Source of the DNA: Halobellus litoreus
GTDB taxonomy: Archaea > Halobacteriota > Halobacteria > Halobacteriales > Haloferacaceae
DNA: 64,000 nucleotides
Direction of reading: 5' to 3'
Assembly: GCF_024464595.1 (NCBI RefSeq)
Contig: NZ_JANHAW010000004.1
Span: 165,363 to 229,362, forward strand
The notes under the pieces were generated by a model. The model did no database searches and had not been told where the DNA came from. It saw only the letters and a program-made list of their open reading frames with translations. Positions 59,294 to 64,000 of the stretch are shown here, one piece after another. A program made the translations under genes and the position numbers. The stretch's first letter is position 1. Each line of letters starts with the position of its first letter.

Positions 59294-59842
59294 GGCTCTG
59301 TTGAAATCCTATTCGTTAGACATATACTTGCTTGAAACAGCTGGTCACTGAAAGGTACAGAGCTCTCGACCGTCTCAGAATACCACCGAAATACTTCAGA
59401 TTCCTACCAAACCAGAGCACTTGCCCTACTCCAATAGTAATTCAGGAACTGATGCGAGGAGGCCGAGGAAAATAACGAGAATACCAACGGCTACTATTCG
59501 AAGTATCCCGGCTGACCGTCGTCGCTCCGGAGCCAGCGATTCAGCGAACCCAGAGAATCCAAGCGCGAGACCAGTAAAGAGGAAGAAGTGGGAACTATTG
59601 AGCACGATACCAGTGTACACCCAGGCAAGGAGGCAGATGGACGATAAGGACAAAAAATGAGTCCTTTCCTTCGCCCATCTGGCTTACGAAACACCATCCG
59701 CTGGAATATCCCCATACGTACAGGCAAGAGTTCGACCCGATAAAGTGTCTGGATGAATGAAAAGTCGTCTTTAGTATTTTTTTCCTCGTCTTGATCCCCA
59801 CCGGGTCAGAACATATCACTTAATGAGGAGTTCAACAGAGCC
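59294..59842. mobile_element. 549-bp non-autonomous transposon with target duplication
   Basis: Ends GGCTCTGTTGAAATCCT (59294-59310) and AGGAGTTCAACAGAGCC (59826-59842) are inverted repeats with one mismatch. They are flanked by the exact direct repeat GCTTGGTC (59286-59293 and 59843-59850). No transposase is inside. The terminus GGCTCTGTTGAA resembles that of the IS5-type element at 24647-27357 (GGCCCTGTTGAA), and both make 8-bp duplications, so mobilisation in trans is plausible. It carries one small gene. Confidence 0.85.
59426..59653 (-). CDS. Small membrane protein inside the non-autonomous transposon
   Basis: 75 residues with two hydrophobic segments (SICLLAWVYTGIVLNSSHFF and GILRIVAVGILVIFLGLLAS) separated by GFAESLAPERRRSA. 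It occupies about 40 percent of the element and is the only gene in it. The membrane topology and the basic loop look like real protein. A function cannot be named. Confidence 0.5.
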   Translation of the reverse strand: MSLSSICLLAWVYTGIVLNSSHFFLFTGLALGFSGFAESLAPERRRSAGILRIVAVGILVIFLGLLASVPELLLE

Positions 59843-59869
59843 GCTTGGTCGTATTTTGAGTTCTGGAAG

Positions 59870-60665
59870 TTAGAACTCTCCTCCAGTCGGCCCAATCTTA
59901 TTGCGTTGATCGTACATCCCATCCGGAAACGGAAGGCTCCCCCAGATTGAGTACGGGCACTGCTCCTGCCCGATGCAGTAGCGCTGCATATCTTCGTTGT
60001 CGCAGTTCATCGGAAGCGGGGTGTCCCCTTCAATCGTATTCGAGAACTCGTAGCGAATCTGGTAGTCGGTGACCTGTTCGTCGTACTAGGGCCACCGCGA
60101 GAAGGCGTCTTTGAGATCCGAAACAATCGTCTCGAGGCTGCTCTCCTGATATTGTGGGAGCCACATCACCATCCGAGCAAAGTTGTAGAATCCTTTCGGA
60201 CGGGTTTCTTTTTATTGAGGCGGTCGTCCATATTCGTCATACAGGGAAGTTTGAACAGATCCTCGATTGTCTCAACCTCAAGGGGCTGGACGCCACGCGA
60301 AGACTTCTGAATCCGATAGTGGTTCGTATTCCCGTGCTGCCGAATTGTCAGGCTCCGGTGGTCTCGCTGGGATACAAGGAGGTTCCCGAGACTCCGAGGA
60401 CTCGAGATACGATTACACACATCCCGTTTCCAGTCCGTTTCTGGGTCGTATGCCTCTACTGCTTCAAACAGCTCCTTCGCCGAGTGGAACGCTCCCAGCG
60501 TGGTGACTTCGTCTGGAGCGTTTCGAATCGCGTCCCGGAGCACACGGATAGTTCGCTCACCGGGGTTCCAGTCTCGCCAGATTCGCTCGTGGTGTCCCGT
60601 CTCGTTGAAGCGGTCGATGAGCTCTGTGATAGCCGACTCATTCGTCGTTAGCCACGTGATCTGGT
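59870..60665 (-). pseudogene. Decayed replication/primase-associated-like gene
   Basis: The reverse strand encodes a winged-helix-like part (DQITWLTTNESAITELIDRF, DVCNRISSPRSLGNLL), then after a frameshift near 60190 MVMWLPQYQESSLETIVSDL, an in-frame TAG near 60088, and YCIGQEQCPYSIWGSLPFPD. The Cys-rich tail (CDNEDMQRYC...CPYS) suggests a metal-binding end like those of haloarchaeal primase-associated proteins. The 549-bp transposon sits just beyond its 3' end. Breaks in two places show it is not functional. Confidence 0.5.
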
Positions 60666-60809
60666 CCTGATGGTGTCCACCAGTAGTTCGGGTGTCCGCG
60701 ATCAAATTCGACCTGCCAGTTGGGGAGTGTTGTGGGCGTTGTCTTGATACCGGAACAGTGGTCCGTGCAAATGCAGCAAAGGGAACGCTTCTTGCGTACG
60801 AGATCTCAC

Positions 60810-61367
60810 TCACAGAAGGATGACCATATTGCCGATGCCACGTCGTTTGCGTTCAATGAGATCTTTTGACTCAAGATTATCGAGAGTCCGACTGACGGTC
60901 GCTTTTGAGAAATCTGATTGTTCGACGATGTCGCTCTGAGGAAGGACGCCGTCAGCATTAAGGACGATTTCGTAGACGATCTGTTCGTTGCCTGTAAGGC
61001 GGCTCGCGGTTTCATCCCACTCCTGTCTCCGGGTGTCGAGTAAGTTCTTTGTTGATGTGTGGTCAGGTTCGTCAGCGGTAGAGTGGGTATCTGGAGGGGT
61101 CTGGCTATCTGTTCCCGACGCTCGGCTTTCGAAGAGCAATGTGGTAGCACTCACTCCGGAGGCGAACGCTGCGATCGTGAGCACGATGGTCTCGATCCGG
61201 CGAAGCGACAGCTGCAGAGTTTCTGATTGTACAGTCGTGTCACCGATTGTGACCGTGATTGTCGACGGCGTAAGGAGTCGTCCCAGCAGTACGAATAGCA
61301 CAGTGGTTACAGTGACGAAGACACCTGCAGCAACGATCTCTCTGCGTTGGAGGGTGGTTTCGTTCAT
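60810..61367 (-). CDS. Membrane-anchored winged-helix regulator
   Basis: 185 residues from ATG 61367. Two membrane segments (IVAAGVFVTVTTVLFVLLGRLL and TIVLTIAAFASGVSATTLLF) are joined by a beta-rich loop. The C-terminal winged helix is GNEQIVYEIVLNADGVLPQSDIVEQSDFSKATVSRTLDNLESKDLIERKR. It has the same layout as the 27921 protein, but the loop lacks the Met-rich stretch. It probably senses an external signal and controls the neighbouring exported-protein genes. Confidence 0.75.
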   Translation of the reverse strand: MNETTLQRREIVAAGVFVTVTTVLFVLLGRLLTPSTITVTIGDTTVQSETLQLSLRRIETIVLTIAAFASGVSATTLLFESRASGTDSQTPPDTHSTADEPDHTSTKNLLDTRRQEWDETASRLTGNEQIVYEIVLNADGVLPQSDIVEQSDFSKATVSRTLDNLESKDLIERKRRGIGNMVILL

Positions 61368-61392
61368 TAGTGGAGGGCTATTTGATCGTGGC

Positions 61393-62055
61393 CTATGCTG
61401 GTGTTCCGCGAAGACGGACGAATGCATCTATCGTTTCGTTTTGCAGATCAACGACGATGCTGTATCGGACATCTTGGTTGATCGGCTCAACAACGACCAG
61501 TGCGCGCTCATCGCTTCGTTGTGGGTCGGTTCGATTGATGACAACCGTTCCTGAAGCTGTGCCGTTTTGTACTGTGAAGGCTGACTCATCGGCTGCAACG
61601 AAGCGGCCCCACGTCGTATCTGGATCTGCACCACTGACGGCAGCTCTATCGCTGGGTATCGCGATCGGAATCGGACGCATCGTATAGACAGCATCGGTCG
61701 GTGTCGCAAGTGTGTCAGTAATGGCTTCTTCGCGAGTGACGATCTGCTTGGCCTGTTTGCGCTGTGGGCGAGTGAGCTCGGGAGGCTCTCGAGCCGTTGT
61801 CTGAACGACGGGGCTCGTATCCAGATTCGTGATCGTGATTCGCTGGACGGTACGTAGATCTGCAACAAGCGTCTCATTCGTCCCACCGCTCGTTTCGACA
61901 AGTGCACCATTCTCGATTGTGAACTCGTAGTCAGTCGCGGCTGTCGTCGCCGACGTGATTCCGGTGACGGTTCCGAACACGGCGAGACTGCCACTGAGGA
62001 GGACAAGTGAGAGGACCAATACGACACGGGATCGGGGGACCGACTGCATATGCAT
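61393..62055 (-). CDS. Exported hypothetical protein
   Basis: 220 residues. A signal sequence (VVLVLSLVLLSGSLAVFGTVTG) opens the chain. The mature part is acidic with strands such as YEFTIENGALVETSGG, TTWGRFVAADESAF and RYSIVVDLQNETIDAFVRL. It starts 300 bp from the divergent exported-protein gene at 62355 and ends 26 bp before the regulator gene. I do not recognise a family. A second ATG two codons in is equally likely. Confidence 0.65.
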   Translation of the reverse strand: MHMQSVPRSRVVLVLSLVLLSGSLAVFGTVTGITSATTAATDYEFTIENGALVETSGGTNETLVADLRTVQRITITNLDTSPVVQTTAREPPELTRPQRKQAKQIVTREEAITDTLATPTDAVYTMRPIPIAIPSDRAAVSGADPDTTWGRFVAADESAFTVQNGTASGTVVINRTDPQRSDERALVVVEPINQDVRYSIVVDLQNETIDAFVRLRGTPA

Positions 62056-62354
62056 CGTGATCGAATGAGTCCGTATGAATGTGCTTGTTTACAGCCACCT
62101 GAAACGGGTGGAAGAGCCACTGGGCCAGGTTTCACGCCTGTTTCACGCGCGTTTCCAACGGGTGTTTACAAACTCTTTCTTATAACCCGTTGGTGCCGTG
62201 ATCGGGCCAGCACCCACCGTAAGGAATTGCGGTTCGGGTTCCGTCACACGCTTTGCCCTCCGCTCAGAGTTGCCGTCGATTACGCTCGGGAGGTTGGTCC
62301 GCTCTCGGTCCAACACTATGCGACAACCCAGTCCCCGCAAACGGAGTGATACAG

Positions 62355-63326
62355 ATGCAACGTGAATATCGGCTCGCAGTGTATGCGCTCGCAGTATCGA
62401 TGCTGCTCCTCGTTGCCAGCGGCGCAGCGATCGTCGCTGGCGGGAGTCAAAACGACTCACCAGCCGAGCCACACGCGTCCGAGGTCGAACGTACCCAGAC
62501 AGCCAATCCCGTCACAGCCACCCACTCAGAGAACGTGGAAATCGAAACGGTTGCCACAAACGGCACCGCCCTCACGGTCACCCAAGGCGACCGAACGTGT
62601 CGGGGCAGTCTCCGCACTGCAGATCCGAATCGAAACCGGACTGATATCCAGGTGGGCGATACCACCGTCACGCTCGTCGAACATCAGACCGGCGAACCGT
62701 TTGACGAAATCGAACGTGAGGCATTTGCCAGGCTCGTTTGGCGTGCGGTTGCCGACGACGCCGGTCTCGAAGAGTACGACCACGTTGAAGTCCAGGTCAA
62801 CCAGTACTACGAGACCGTCGACCGTGAAGATCCGTTGGATACCGTCGGCATTCGCGTCTACCCTGTGGACGCCTGTCTCCCGACTGTCGAAGGTGAGGTT
62901 GCCCTCGACAATCAGTCGGTCACAGTCCAATCAAGCCATCCGGAACTCGAAGATCTCCAAGTAGAGATTACGGACACGATCGGTGTTCTCAGCGATGACG
63001 ATCGGAACACGATTACGCAGCTCATCGAATCGAACGAGCACACGAGCTACAATATCCAGGTTGAGTTCGACAACCCACGTGCGTTGGAGGCGACCGTAAT
63101 TGAAGCAACGAACGACGGTGAAGTCGAACTAGAACTCACACACCCTGACTCCGCGGGCCGTGCGGTAGTCGTCACGGTCGATCTCGAATCAGAGACCATC
63201 AAGCAGACCTGGGTACAATTCAAGATCCAGAGTATGAACAACACGAACGTGGTCGCTGTCGGTGATTCTGAGACCAATGAGACAATCACTTTCGAGACGA
63301 ACCACACGGAAAATGGATCGTCGTAG
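62355..63326 (+). CDS. Exported hypothetical protein
   Basis: 323 residues from ATG 62355. A signal or anchor segment (LAVYALAVSMLLLVASGAAIVAGG) is followed by a Thr/Asn-rich region and two alpha/beta units (EIEREAFARLVWRAVADDAG, DDDRNTITQLIESNEHTSYN). The ends carry several NxT/S sites typical of glycosylated haloarchaeal surface proteins. It is divergent from the 61393 gene. The frame overlaps the start of the HTH fragment at 63314. The function is unknown. Confidence 0.65.
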   Translation: MQREYRLAVYALAVSMLLLVASGAAIVAGGSQNDSPAEPHASEVERTQTANPVTATHSENVEIETVATNGTALTVTQGDRTCRGSLRTADPNRNRTDIQVGDTTVTLVEHQTGEPFDEIEREAFARLVWRAVADDAGLEEYDHVEVQVNQYYETVDREDPLDTVGIRVYPVDACLPTVEGEVALDNQSVTVQSSHPELEDLQVEITDTIGVLSDDDRNTITQLIESNEHTSYNIQVEFDNPRALEATVIEATNDGEVELELTHPDSAGRAVVVTVDLESETIKQTWVQFKIQSMNNTNVVAVGDSETNETITFETNHTENGSS

Positions 63327-63517
63327 CACACGGATCCGTGACGGCGAGATCGAATCCGGTCACCAGGTGGCATCCGACATCGGTCGGGATAAAGCCGCCG
63401 TGAGTCGTGACCTTGAGCTACTGTTCAGGTACGATCTGATCGAATACCGTGAGGAAGAGTCCCGGAAAAATCCCGCAACTGAAACACGACACGGTGATCG
63501 TCGAGCCAATTGTCTGA
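63314..63517 (+). pseudogene. HVO_A0114-like HTH regulator fragment
   Basis: From ATG 63314 the frame reads DGEIESGHQVASDIGRDKAA, VSRDLELLFRYDLIEYREEE, the end of a winged helix. At an A5 run near 63470 it leaves the native frame. Shifting by one base restores the family-like end IPQLKHDTVIVEPIV with a stop at 63515. The first part of the domain is missing, so this is a truncated, frameshifted copy. Between 63530 and 63834 nothing is recognised. Confidence 0.55.
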
Positions 63518-63834
63518 GGTCGACTTAAGCACGGAGGCCATCATCTCGACCACGGGCCTCGCCCAGAAATGGGCCCCAAAATACCAGACACCATACATCC
63601 AATTCGAACAAGGTATTGTATTCTGTTGAGATTGTTTTTGATCTTCTCATCAATCCAAAAAGACTACAATAATAGTAGTCCGCTCTCAGATTGCGGTTCA
63701 GAGGCACCCTATCACATCGGCCCTCTAAGGAAGTTTCTTTCACATCTCTCTTGAAGAATCACCTAACAGAACTAGCCTGCCTATTGGTGATTGAGCGGGC
63801 CTACGACCGGGCGGATGTATCGACTCTTGTTATT

Positions 63835-64000
63835 TTAGTCGTCGGATGGGGGTATGTCCGCCGCTTGTAGCTGGACAGCGGAGATCAGATTGGAACTTGT
63901 CAAATACAACACTGCGATCGTGAAACCCACCATCGTTGTGTACTCGATGATCCCCACCACGAAGTGCAGTTCAGCGGGTATGTTGACCGTGAACAACAAC
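63835..64000 (-). CDS. Membrane protein, C-terminal end (runs off the window)
   Basis: The reverse strand from the window edge encodes FTVNIPAELHFVVGIIEYTT, MVGFTIAVLYLTSSNLISAV and an acidic tail PPSDD, ending at TAA 63835. One membrane helix is visible. The start lies outside the window and the family cannot be named. Confidence 0.5.
   Translation of the reverse strand, partial: LLFTVNIPAELHFVVGIIEYTTMVGFTIAVLYLTSSNLISAVQLQAADIPPSDD

Noticed and set aside
1..64000. CRISPR array, tRNA or rRNA genes
   Set aside because: No regularly spaced direct repeats, cloverleaf candidates with conserved T-loop sequence, or rRNA motifs were noticed.

Overview
The window is 64 kb of haloarchaeal DNA, most likely a plasmid, megaplasmid or other accessory replicon. 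The proteins are acidic. The accessory genes, many of them small CxxC zinc proteins, are of kinds I recognise from haloarchaeal plasmids. There are haloarchaeal ISH-type and IS1341-type (tnpB-only) elements, many toxin-antitoxin-like pairs, and many truncated or frameshifted genes. No rRNA, tRNA, CRISPR array or core housekeeping operon was seen.

Layout. 1-3.2 kb: edge of a restriction-nuclease-like gene, a methyltransferase/aldo-keto reductase pair, and an IS6-like insertion sequence. 3.3-5.0 kb: a PIN toxin with its antitoxin and small accessory genes. 5.2-12.2 kb: a replication/transfer module (paralogue 'X1', a split PrimPol-type primase, a 180-bp array of TGGGTGGAACA sites that looks like an origin or operator, and a 1078-residue TraG/HerA-like ATPase with nuclease-like and winged-helix tails). 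Its edges are two copies of the same two-gene cassette in inverted orientation. 12.3-18.6 kb: a MazF/PemK-like toxin pair, an ISH3-like IS lodged in the right end of a tnpB element, a divergent Fic-like gene and a second tnpB element. 18.7-28.9 kb: a copper/metal island (CopB-type ATPase, CopZ, SHOCT and DUF302 proteins, Met/His-rich exported protein, multicopper oxidase, membrane wHTH regulator, YHS fragment). The oxidase gene is cut in two by a 2.7-kb IS5-type insertion that carries a Tat-exported passenger protein. 29-34 kb: a tnpB element nested in another tnpB fragment, a TumE-like toxin with an HTH partner, and a run of conserved haloarchaeal accessory genes. 34-43.7 kb: ion and stress genes (broken SLC13-type transporter, SPFH protein, USP, MgtE, Na/Ca exchanger, CBS-HPF protein). 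43.8-51.5 kb: an RPA-like OB-fold gene duplicated around a Fic gene, a DUF7344/DICT pair, and a duplicated nucleotidyltransferase/small-protein/antitoxin-fragment module around an EamA transporter. 51.8-64 kb: gene remnants, a frameshifted ~1040-residue protein with a phospholipase-C/P1-nuclease-like motif, a membrane protein with a lamin-tail-like domain, paralogue 'X2', a TRAM protein, a 549-bp non-autonomous transposon with an exact 8-bp target duplication, and exported proteins with HTH regulators.

Recurrent signals tie separate regions together. Four dyads (TTAACCAACA, exactly 22 nt, TGTTGGTTAA) each lie upstream of a leftward gene or gene remnant, and two directly follow the paralogues X1 and X2. 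A T-tract plus GC-hairpin leader recurs before leftward accessory genes. GTTGGG/CCCAAC palindromes occur at two promoters. The transposon ends at 24.6/27.3, 51.8 and 59.3/59.8 kb share a GGCYCTGTTGAA terminus. All statements on function rest on sequence reading and recalled family features; no database search was possible.
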